Shown piece by piece: positions 9,323-16,258 of a DNA stretch of 64,000 nucleotides. Source of the DNA: Marifrigoribacter sp965178585 (GTDB taxonomy: Bacteria; Bacteroidota; Bacteroidia; Flavobacteriales; Flavobacteriaceae); contig OZ238267.1 in the NCBI GenBank assembly GCA_965178585.1, positions 1,240,001 through 1,304,000 of the forward strand, written 5' to 3'. The translations under genes and the position numbers were made by a program. The notes below the pieces were generated by a model that saw only the letters and a list, made by a program, of their open reading frames with translations, searched no databases and was not told the origin of the DNA. Numbering within the stretch: position 1 is the first letter of the stretch; every line of letters starts with the position of its first letter.

Positions 9323-10759
9323 TTAGTTTACTTTTTTCACACTAGGCATTATGTATGTTCTGTCCAATACTGCTTTTTTCGGAAAGTACATTCTAAATGT
9401 CAATTCAAATTCCTCACCAGCTTGTGGACTTGGTAACCAATTTGATGTTAGTTTTTCTGGTGCATCTGCTTGAATTAGAATATCTAAAGAACCATCCTTA
9501 TTATAGGTTAGGTCTTTCATACCTCCTAAATTGTATCTGTCAATTGCATTGTCAACTAAAAACCCTTTCTTATCATACATTGTTAAAGACCAAAATCCAT
9601 TTACAGGAGGTAAATGATCGGCATCAAAATGTAGTACATACTTGTTTGATCCATTATATTTATTTCCGTCAGAGTCTACCGAAGAGTTTGGATATATAGC
9701 ATCTTGAGGTTGATTTGCACCATAACCAATTTTAGTTACATAGGCTCTCAAAAAGTATTCCGTTCCATACTCACCTAATCCAGCAGTAATTACGTTCCAC
9801 CCGTTTTGTAGATTTTCTACTGTAGGGTTTTCAGTCATCTTTGTAAATAAAGATTGAACGTTAGCCGGAACCTTTTTAATTAGGTCTTGTGCGGCTGGAC
9901 TAAATTGACTTAATTCAATGGTTCCACCAGGTTCAAATCCGATCGTTTTTAATTCATCTAACAATGGTTTATCATCTGGGTAAGCAGGATTCTGAACCAT
10001 TAGTTCCATTACTTCATTAAGATATGTAGCAATATCCATGTTGTCAACCGCATCCATAGGAATCAAATTTCTATAGGCTTTATTTACTATTCCTTTTGGT
10101 GAAACATAGTTTGAATTACTACGCTCAGAAAGTGGTCGAGCTATCAATTTAGACTGGAAATTGGCAATCTCGGTCTTGCCGTCCTCATCATTTTTCACAG
10201 CTACTCTTCCCAACAACCAGTTAAGATTGGTTGTGGAGCGAATCACTATTAAATCACTATCAATTTCTCCATTATATCCTGGACCAACTAATGCAATATT
10301 TACAGCAACTTGACCTGTTGTTCGAGATCCTAGAGATTTAATCACATCTCCATATGCATTGAGGATAGGAATGAGATAATATCGTTCAGTAGCTGGAATA
10401 TGCAAATACAAAGGTCCTTTAGCCAGATCAGCATAAATAACACTGTAGTAAGTGTCTAAATTAGGGCGTACCACTTTAGTAAAGCCAGCCTTTGGGAATT
10501 TATGCATATTACCCCATTGATTTATGGGAGCCTGCCCCATACCATTATCTGACTCAACGTTTGAAGCTATTTTATGAGTGTAATTCATTGTCATCATAGG
10601 ATAGCCAAATATGTAGGCTTGAGTGGCTAGTTTAGCTACTAAAGAATCTTTAGCGTTAGCCGTAGGATTATCCTTCCCTGATGTTGTTTTTTCTTTCTTT
10701 GGCGATTGGCAGCTAGCTACTGCAAGTAATACTATTATTGCTATGATTATTTTTTTCAT
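9323..10759 (-). CDS. DUF1254/DUF1214 lipoprotein (copy 2)
   Basis: 478 residues, the tandem partner of the gene at 7700-9136. It differs at seven residues: T to I and V to E in or near the N-terminus, K to R and V to A in the middle, then D to E, G to V and A to S. The lipobox Cys17 and both domains are intact. It has the same upstream sequence as copy 1 up to ACAAC at 10816, after which the neighbouring DNA is unrelated. Confidence 0.9.
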   Translation of the reverse strand: MKKIIIAIIVLLAVASCQSPKKEKTTSGKDNPTANAKDSLVAKLATQAYIFGYPMMTMNYTHKIASNVESDNGMGQAPINQWGNMHKFPKAGFTKVVRPNLDTYYSVIYADLAKGPLYLHIPATERYYLIPILNAYGDVIKSLGSRTTGQVAVNIALVGPGYNGEIDSDLIVIRSTTNLNWLLGRVAVKNDEDGKTEIANFQSKLIARPLSERSNSNYVSPKGIVNKAYRNLIPMDAVDNMDIATYLNEVMELMVQNPAYPDDKPLLDELKTIGFEPGGTIELSQFSPAAQDLIKKVPANVQSLFTKMTENPTVENLQNGWNVITAGLGEYGTEYFLRAYVTKIGYGANQPQDAIYPNSSVDSDGNKYNGSNKYVLHFDADHLPPVNGFWSLTMYDKKGFLVDNAIDRYNLGGMKDLTYNKDGSLDILIQADAPEKLTSNWLPSPQAGEEFELTFRMYFPKKAVLDRTYIMPSVKKVN

Positions 10760-10859
10760 AAAAAATTTTAATTAATGGTTTTGGCTCAAAGTTATTGAAT
10801 TATTTATAATGGCTTACAACAAGATCAAATAACATATAGAATTTATAAGTGTTTTCATA

Positions 10860-11636
10860 TTAAAAAATTTCAAAATTCAAAGCTAATTCAAAACTTGTAT
10901 TTTTCATATCTGTTGAAAATTCGGACGTTTCGTTTTTATTTATTTTATTTAAACCGTAATTGCCTCTGAAATCTAACCAAATAGGAAAATCTTTATAACG
11001 GTATGAAATTCCGTAACTAATAGAGAAATCTAAAGAATTAAACTCTATTTGTTCGTATACTTCATTTAATACATTGTCAGCTATTAAGTTAGGAGCAATT
11101 TCATCTCCTGCATCATCTTTTAAACTAAACGACCCTTCCCAGTTTGTTTCATTTTTTAATAAAAAACCAATTCTAGGACCAAGAATAGCACTTAATCCAG
11201 TATTTCCTATATTATAATTGATTAAAATAGGTATACATAAGTAGTCATTTGAAAATGTTGTTTCACCATTAAGAGCATAATTATAATTTAAAACGAGATC
11301 ATCTTGCCAAGGTATTTGTGATGGAATAATTATCGTATACTCTCCTGCAAGAGAAGTGTTAGCAATAGTACCTAATTGGGTATAATATGCGTCTATTCGA
11401 ATGTCTAATTTTTTATTAAAAGTATAGGATCCATAAATCCCTATTAAGAAATTATTTTTCATTCTACCAGTTCCTTCAGAAATAAAATAACTTTTATTCC
11501 CCCCAGTTCTTATTCCAAAATTAACTTCCTTTTTGTTTTGCAGATATGGGTCTACAGTATCTTGTCCGAATACGGTCGAACTTAGGGTACATATGAATAA
11601 TATAATTATTGCATACTTTGTTTTTAAGTTTTTCAT
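10860..11636 (-). CDS. Outer-membrane beta-barrel protein (PorT-like)
   Basis: 258 residues with a signal peptide (MKNLKTKYAIIILFICTLSSTVFGQ) and alternating amphipathic strands ending in aromatic FELALNFEIF, typical of small outer-membrane barrels. INYNIGNTGLSAILGPRIGFL and FSISYGISYRYKDFPIWLDF are recognisable strand pairs. No specific function can be given. It lies 61 bp downstream of a second barrel gene. Unlike the other units, no attC-like site follows its stop codon. Confidence 0.75.
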   Translation of the reverse strand: MKNLKTKYAIIILFICTLSSTVFGQDTVDPYLQNKKEVNFGIRTGGNKSYFISEGTGRMKNNFLIGIYGSYTFNKKLDIRIDAYYTQLGTIANTSLAGEYTIIIPSQIPWQDDLVLNYNYALNGETTFSNDYLCIPILINYNIGNTGLSAILGPRIGFLLKNETNWEGSFSLKDDAGDEIAPNLIADNVLNEVYEQIEFNSLDFSISYGISYRYKDFPIWLDFRGNYGLNKINKNETSEFSTDMKNTSFELALNFEIF

Positions 11637-11697
11637 GATTTGTAATTAATTGGTTTGTAAGTTTTTATTAGCTAATTCATCTGTAATAAACGGTAAA

Positions 11698-12371
11698 CTA
11701 AGATGAATAGCTTCCCTGATTTGATTGGGCATTAATTTGATCATTATATATATCTGCAAAGCCTTGATAATATCTTGCTTGAATAAAAATACCTTTCCCT
11801 TTTCGAGCTTTTCCTAATTCATATCCCACACTTGCCATTATACCATAATCAATGTTATTTGTATTATCCTTAATATTTTGCGTAAAATCGCCCTCATCCC
11901 CGTTAAAAAAAAGGTTTGATTTTGTTAAAAAAGAAACCTGGGGTCCTACGCCTAACCTTACTTTATTTATTTCATACCATAACAATACTGGAACATCAAT
12001 ATAACTGAGATTTCCATCACCACTTTTATTCATAAATTCATTATCTATATTATCATTACCTGTATTCAACGAATATGAAGAAAAATTGTATTTCCTTTTT
12101 GATAAAAAGAAAACCGAAGGACTCAAATAAAACTGTTCCGATAATTTAAAATTACATCCTAGGCCAAAATTTGTTGCGTTTGTTCTTTTTATGTCAGTAA
12201 AATTCGAAATCGTTGAATAATTCCAGCCAAATTCCAAACTTAGATTGAACTCTTCAGAGGCTACCTTATCTCCAAATATAATGGCCAAAATAGCGGCCTG
12301 ACTATAGGCCTTTTGAACTCCTATTGAAAAGGTTAATGTCGCGATGATTACTAAAAGTCTAGTTTTTTCAT
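11698..12371 (-). pseudogene. Outer-membrane beta-barrel, signal peptide out of frame
   Basis: The open frame (196 residues from a TTG at 12288) is a PorT-like barrel: NFKLSEQFYLSPSVFFLSKR; VDVPVLLWYEINKVRLGVG-type strands; GYELGKARKGKGIFIQARYY. In the same frame just upstream the DNA reads TRLLVIIATLTFSIGVQKA followed by YSQA, an obvious signal peptide, but no start codon is in frame. The natural ATG (12371) has six A after it (12363-12368). Seven would restore MKKTRLLV... in frame. So this is a frameshift, a slippage-controlled gene, or a sequencing error. Confidence 0.7.
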
Positions 12372-12440
12372 GTTTATTGTTTTTTTAAAAAAGTTTTAAT
12401 TACGTCTATTATAGACGTAATAATATTGATTAAGGATATT

Positions 12441-12577
12441 GCATACAACGGTTTGTGTAAGATTTCGTTGCGTGAAATTAGCAAAAAACTTCATAAGTAC
12501 CAAACCAACTTGAAAATCCGATAGGATTTTCCTAAGTAAGCCAAGACTTAGCAATGAATTTTACACGTTGTTACCTG
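12441..12577 (-). repeat. attC-like site of the GIY-YIG cassette
   Basis: Arms catacaacggtttgtgtaag and ttttacacgttgttacctg. AAC-GGTTT-GTGTAAGATTTCGTTGC stands against AAC-AAC-GTGTAAAATTCATTGC. An inner matched pair (aaaatccgata / ggattttcc) adds a second hairpin. Confidence 0.82.
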
Positions 12578-12589
12578 TAGTTGATATTC

Positions 12590-13312
12590 CTAAAGTCTAT
12601 ATTTTATTGGATTTGCAGCACCTTTTTTCTTTGTGTGTGCAATTGATTTGTTTAAATACTTATCTCGAATTTCAGATTTTGCTACTGTTCCATTAAATCC
12701 CCATCTGTTGTTTCTTTTATTATCGGTTGTTTTAATATTATACCATTCTTTGATTTCAAAAACTTCAATTACAATTCCGCTATATTCTGAAAATGCATAT
12801 TTTGTTTCTTTTCTTTTTTCCTCTCCAACGACCCAAGCTTCTTTCGTGGCTTCATAAATTTCTTTGCTTGATTTTCCACGAGAATATTTTCTATTAATAT
12901 TGATAATTATAACAGGGTCAGATAGTTTTTCTAAAGGCTTTGCATTGTGAATTCTAATTATTTCGTCAGTTGTCATAAGTCCTTTTCCGTCTGAGTGATG
13001 TCCTAAAACTAAATTAGAAAATTCGAAGCCAAATTTATTTCCAAAATCAATTAATGAAGCCTCGATTTCAAAAGATTCTTTTTCAGATAGTCCGTGTCTA
13101 ATTATCAAATGCTCAACTTCAAATCCATTTTTAATTATTTCCCTTATCGTATCAAGTTTTAAATTTGATTCATTGTCTTTAATAGCACATTCTTTATGAT
13201 TAAAAACTCTATTTCCAATTCCTTTTCCAATATAAAAGGGTCTTTTGTCATTCGGGTTTATTAAGGCATAAACATAGTATTCCAATTTTTCAATCGTAAG
13301 TTGGTCGAACAT
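12590..13312 (-). CDS. GIY-YIG nuclease-domain protein (LEM-3-like)
   Basis: 240 residues. The N-terminal third matches the LEM-3-like GIY-YIG fold: YYVYALINP as the GIY-like strand, PFYIGKGIGNRVFNH as the YIG strand with the conserved Arg, and a Glu in SFEIEASLIDFG that can bind metal. The C-terminal 140 residues are unassigned. A DNA-cleaving role is likely from the family. It is a single-gene cassette; no methyltransferase accompanies it, so it is not obviously a restriction enzyme. Confidence 0.78.
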   Translation of the reverse strand: MFDQLTIEKLEYYVYALINPNDKRPFYIGKGIGNRVFNHKECAIKDNESNLKLDTIREIIKNGFEVEHLIIRHGLSEKESFEIEASLIDFGNKFGFEFSNLVLGHHSDGKGLMTTDEIIRIHNAKPLEKLSDPVIIININRKYSRGKSSKEIYEATKEAWVVGEEKRKETKYAFSEYSGIVIEVFEIKEWYNIKTTDNKRNNRWGFNGTVAKSEIRDKYLNKSIAHTKKKGAANPIKYRL

Positions 13313-13325
13313 TTTATTTAAATTA

Positions 13326-13462
13326 CAGGTAACGTGATTGTATAAGCAAAGTTGCGATGATTTAGCAGTAAAGGTAGTAAATAATTACGAAATAAGAAAG
13401 TCCGTGAGGACTTTCGTAAGTAGGCTAAAAATAGCAATTTTGTTTATACGGTGTTAGCTACA
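13326..13462 (-). repeat. attC-like site of the non-coding cassette
   Basis: Arms aggtaacgtgattgtataag and gtttatacggtgttagctac. AAC-GTGATT-GTATAAGCAAAGTTGC stands against AAC-ACC-GTATAAACAAAATTGCT. An internal hairpin agaaagtccgtgaggactttcg lies between the arms. Confidence 0.8.
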
Positions 13463-13781
13463 GTTATATTTCGGTTGCCTTTTTTTCGTGCACAATTTAA
13501 TTCCGTTTGAGTGATTTTCAGCACGACAGTTGGAATTCCGTAATTATTTAGATCAGAGATTAATTTCCGTTTGAATAAAATTCCGCAGTTGAGTGTTTTC
13601 GTTTTTACTGTCTTAAAACTCAAAAAAAATTCCGAAAACTAAACGAGTTTTTTTTCAAAGAGGCTAAAATTCCGCAAGAGTGAAATTCAACAATTGAGTA
13701 AGTTTTTCAGCGTTTTGTTTGGCAAAAAATCAGCATTTTTTGATTGAGTTTTTTGCGTTTGAGTGAGTTTCCGCAATTGTA
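13463..13781. other. Cassette without a recognisable gene
   Basis: About 320 bp lie between two attC-like sites with no open frame of useful size on either strand. The DNA has many short recurrences, such as AATTCCG (about five times, plus near matches) and GAGTGA/GAGTTTT on the + strand. It could encode an RNA, be the remains of a gene, or act as a regulatory or promoter cassette; the sequence does not decide. Confidence 0.55.
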
Positions 13782-13843
13782 GCCAACGTTCCGGTATATG
13801 ATTAGTGCGACGCAGGAGCATTAATTATATGCCTTGTTAGCAA
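13782..13843 (-). repeat. Short attC-like site of the paired membrane-protein cassette
   Basis: Only about 62 bp: gccaacgttccggtatatg and attatatgccttgttagca with a 7-nt loop around gacgcag. AAC-GTTCCG-GTATATGATTAGTGC stands against AAC-AAG-GCATATAATTAATGC. Confidence 0.8.
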
Positions 13844-13879
13844 ATGTTTAATTCGGTGTTGATGTCTTTAGCTTTTATC

Positions 13880-14317
13880 TTATGTCCATAGGATCCCGAT
13901 GTCATCAATTTTTTTATCAAGAAGCTTTATATCATCAGGATTACATCGTTGAGTATTGATTCTAAAAACTACTTTATTTCCTTTTTTAAAATTATAGTCT
14001 CCGGCAAATTTTCGTATGGTGTCTACCTCGTTAAGATTAATACTTTTCTTAATAATTGTGTTTCTTGTTATTTTGTCCTCATTCAAGGTTGCATATCCAT
14101 TCTTGATTTGAAACAACATAGTTAAATACATTGCCAAAGCAAGTACTATAAACATCAAAGGAGTGTTTTTCGGGGAAAAGAAGGATTCAATGGATAGGCT
14201 TGACACATTAAAAATTAAGTCAAGTATTAATAATATTAAACCAGCTATAGCGTAATAATAAGCCATTTTCTTATTTGCTCGATTTTCTGCCGATGTATAA
14301 TTAATCTTTATATCCAT
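13880..14317 (-). CDS. Small membrane protein, paralogue of the upstream gene
   Basis: 145 residues: two hydrophobic segments (about 20-40 and 50-68), then a soluble C-terminal region with VDTIRKFAGDYNFKKGNKVV and a final helix. The C-terminus is clearly related to the neighbouring protein at 14308-14739 (SIRKFAGDYKF). A PH-like fold of bacterial membrane proteins is a possibility, but I do not recognise a named family. The start overlaps the end of the upstream gene by 10 bp, so the two are translationally coupled. Confidence 0.65.
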   Translation of the reverse strand: MDIKINYTSAENRANKKMAYYYAIAGLILLILDLIFNVSSLSIESFFSPKNTPLMFIVLALAMYLTMLFQIKNGYATLNEDKITRNTIIKKSINLNEVDTIRKFAGDYNFKKGNKVVFRINTQRCNPDDIKLLDKKIDDIGILWT

Positions 14318-14739
14318 TCAATTTTATTTTTGTTTATTATTTCATCAAGTTGTTTAAGGTCTGATTCTTCACAGGCTTCATAATTTAAAATTCCTACTGT
14401 TTGACCATTCGATATGAACTTGTAGTCACCAGCAAATTTTCTAATAGAATCTATTGTCGACAGATCTATTGAATTTGAAAATAAGGTTCTTTTTTTAATT
14501 AAGTTTCCCTTGATGATTGCATATCCTCGATAATACATTGATCCTTGAAGAATTATTAATGAAAAGGAACTCCCAAGAATTCCCCAGCCAAAGCTGTTAA
14601 TATTTAGAGAGTCAGAGTCATACCACAAAGACAGAATAGTTATAATCCCAATTAATATAGTGAAAAATAAGATTTGCCTGGAAATAGCCTTCTTATTGTA
14701 TCCTTTATATCTTATTATAAAGTTGTTTTCTTCTTGCAT
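14308..14739 (-). CDS. Small membrane protein, first of a paralogous pair
   Basis: 143 residues with two membrane segments (about 20-38 and 50-68) and a C-terminal soluble region containing IDSIRKFAGDYKF. Same layout as the downstream partner, so the pair arose by tandem duplication and then diverged well beyond the DUF1254 duplicates. A two-component membrane complex is possible; nothing in the context says what it does. Confidence 0.65.
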   Translation of the reverse strand: MQEENNFIIRYKGYNKKAISRQILFFTILIGIITILSLWYDSDSLNINSFGWGILGSSFSLIILQGSMYYRGYAIIKGNLIKKRTLFSNSIDLSTIDSIRKFAGDYKFISNGQTVGILNYEACEESDLKQLDEIINKNKIEWI

Positions 14740-14750
14740 TTTTTAATATT

Positions 14751-14945
14751 TGCTAACGGTCTAGTATATGAAAAGTAGGGCAGTTGATAAGCACTTACTT
14801 TCGGATTTATACTGAGCCATATTTTTTGTTTTATTTTTATCTTTTTACTAAAATACAAATTAAAAATGTGGCGGACTTTGAAAAAAAGCACAAGCCTTTG
14901 ATCTAGCACTTTCCGCCCTATTTTTTATATACATTGTTAGCCACT
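14751..14945 (-). repeat. attC-like site of the MmeI-like system cassette
   Basis: Arms gctaacggtctagtatatg and ttatatacattgttagcca. AAC-GGTCTA-GTATATGAAAAGTAGGGC stands against AAC-AAT-GTATATAAAAAATAGGGC: an 18-bp stem with G.T at two positions on the + strand. Confidence 0.85.
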
Positions 14946-14956
14946 GGCTTTATTCC

Positions 14957-15040
14957 GCAAACTTGCTAGCGTTGGCGTTTAAGCTCTTTTAAATTTGTGA
15001 GGCACGAGTAAACTTTAAATGTGCTTGAACTTGCGTTGGC
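14957..15040. repeat. Second hairpin repeat, 3' edge of restriction cassette
   Basis: Contains tagcgttggc, then the hairpin AGCTCTTTTAAATTTG / TAAACTTTAAATGTGCT around TGAGGCACG, then acttgcgttggc. Related copies lie at 21214-21283, 24085-24173, 27657-27732 and, more diverged, 33361-33458. All are in one orientation and at restriction-modification cassettes only. Confidence 0.7.
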
Positions 15041-16258
15041 TTATTCTTTCAGTTTAATTTTTTTCAATTCCGTGTCATATTCATAATTCACAATATTTCC
15101 ATTCAAAATCAATTCGATTGATTCCTCAATTACCTCAAAAGGAACTACAAACCATTCTCTCGGATTTAGTCTTTGTCCTTTCTCGTTAAATAAATCAATA
15201 TCCAAACAAGCACTTGCAAAAAATCTATGTAAAAGACTTTCCAATTTGTCCGCATTTCGATTATAAACTTTGTAAGTCGCAACTTTCTTTACATTTGCAA
15301 ATAAATAGGTCGCTTCGTTTTTCGCATTTTTTATTCTGTCATCTACAGAATTACTCGCAAAACCTATTTTATATAAATCTTTAATTCCTGCGATTTCTTT
15401 GTTTGTAGATTGAGATTTTAAAATGTAAATCCAACCTGTTTGTAAATCTTCTTCTTTTACAAGACCAGTATTCACAAACAAATCTTGCTCTGTTTTTTCA
15501 ATTGTATTAGTAATCATTTTTCCATTGCCATTATATAATGTTTTACTTAATGAACGATAAAGCATATTGCTCAATGTTCCGTTTTCAAAAATGATTCTTG
15601 TACGACCATCTTTTCTGTTTAAAGTCGAATCTTTTAGGTTTTCTTGTGTTCGTTTTAAATTAGCTCTTTCTAAAAAAAGCATTATTCCATCAGCAATATA
15701 GAATTGACCTTCTTTTAAATGTTTATCTACATCTTTAAAAGGTTTTATCTTTCTTTTTCCTTCTTTAATTTCTTTGTGAACTTGCAGAAACATTTGCTCG
15801 TATTTCTCAAAGTCCTTTTCTTTCATTGCTTTTCTTCTCGCAACAAAATCTGATTCTGCTCTTTCATCTGGTTTTGGTGTATGTTTAAATCTGAAAATGT
15901 CTAAATCTTTATCAGAATCTAATAATCCAAAATCATCTTCTTCATTTAAAATATCATCAATGGTTTGTTTTTCCATTTCTACAAAACCTAACAAATTATG
16001 TCTGTCAAAAGGTTTTAAAGTTTTTTTCTGTTTTTCATTTTGTCTAAAATTCTTCAATTTTGCCAAAAGTCCATATTCAGACATACTGCTCGAATTTGGC
16101 TCTCTATTATTCTTATCAAAAAACACATTTATTTCTTCAAAGGAATCAATAAGCCTGTCTTCATCTGTTTTTACAGTCGAAGTTTTGGCTTTTGAATCTA
16201 ATAATCCAAAATCGTCATCATTAAAAATGTCGTCTATTGTTAGTTTCTTTTTAGCCAT
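15041..16258 (-). CDS. GIY-YIG nuclease-family protein (T5orf172-like C-terminus)
   Basis: About 405 residues from ATG 16258 (another ATG is 6 bp upstream). The N-terminus has two copies of a short repeat, TIDDI-FNDDDFGLLDS and TIDDI-LNEEDDFGLLDS, about 100 residues apart. The C-terminal 150 residues form a GIY-YIG/T5orf172-type domain: GWIYILKS, DLYKIGFASNSVDDRI, LESLLHRFF, REWFVVPF. The start overlaps the stop of the helicase gene (ATGGCTAA), so it is translated with it. I infer it is the nuclease of a three-part modification-dependent or restriction system with the genes at 16251 and 18216. Confidence 0.78.
   Translation of the reverse strand: MAKKKLTIDDIFNDDDFGLLDSKAKTSTVKTDEDRLIDSFEEINVFFDKNNREPNSSSMSEYGLLAKLKNFRQNEKQKKTLKPFDRHNLLGFVEMEKQTIDDILNEEDDFGLLDSDKDLDIFRFKHTPKPDERAESDFVARRKAMKEKDFEKYEQMFLQVHKEIKEGKRKIKPFKDVDKHLKEGQFYIADGIMLFLERANLKRTQENLKDSTLNRKDGRTRIIFENGTLSNMLYRSLSKTLYNGNGKMITNTIEKTEQDLFVNTGLVKEEDLQTGWIYILKSQSTNKEIAGIKDLYKIGFASNSVDDRIKNAKNEATYLFANVKKVATYKVYNRNADKLESLLHRFFASACLDIDLFNEKGQRLNPREWFVVPFEVIEESIELILNGNIVNYEYDTELKKIKLKE

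Larger units (their letters stand above)
7570..10815 (-). repeat. Tandem duplication of one 1623-bp cassette
   Basis: Copy 1 spans 7570-9192 and copy 2 spans 9193-10815. Each holds one attC-like site and one 478-codon DUF1254/DUF1214 gene with its upstream region. The element ACAAC occurs at 7570, 9193 and 10816, and homology stops there on both sides. By eye I find 7 nucleotide differences, all inside the coding region and all changing an amino acid. Confidence 0.93.

Noticed and set aside
7774..9699. Two 100-codon + strand frames opposite the DUF1254 genes
   Set aside because: They are antisense shadows, duplicated only because the genes are duplicated.
12361..12371. ATG 12371 as a functional start for the barrel gene
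   Set aside because: It reads MKKLDF then stops; the signal peptide lies in another frame.
14715..14909. A 64-codon frame on the minus strand between two cassettes
   Set aside because: It lies inside the attC-like site at 14751-14945, has no family pattern, and is a by-product of the palindrome.
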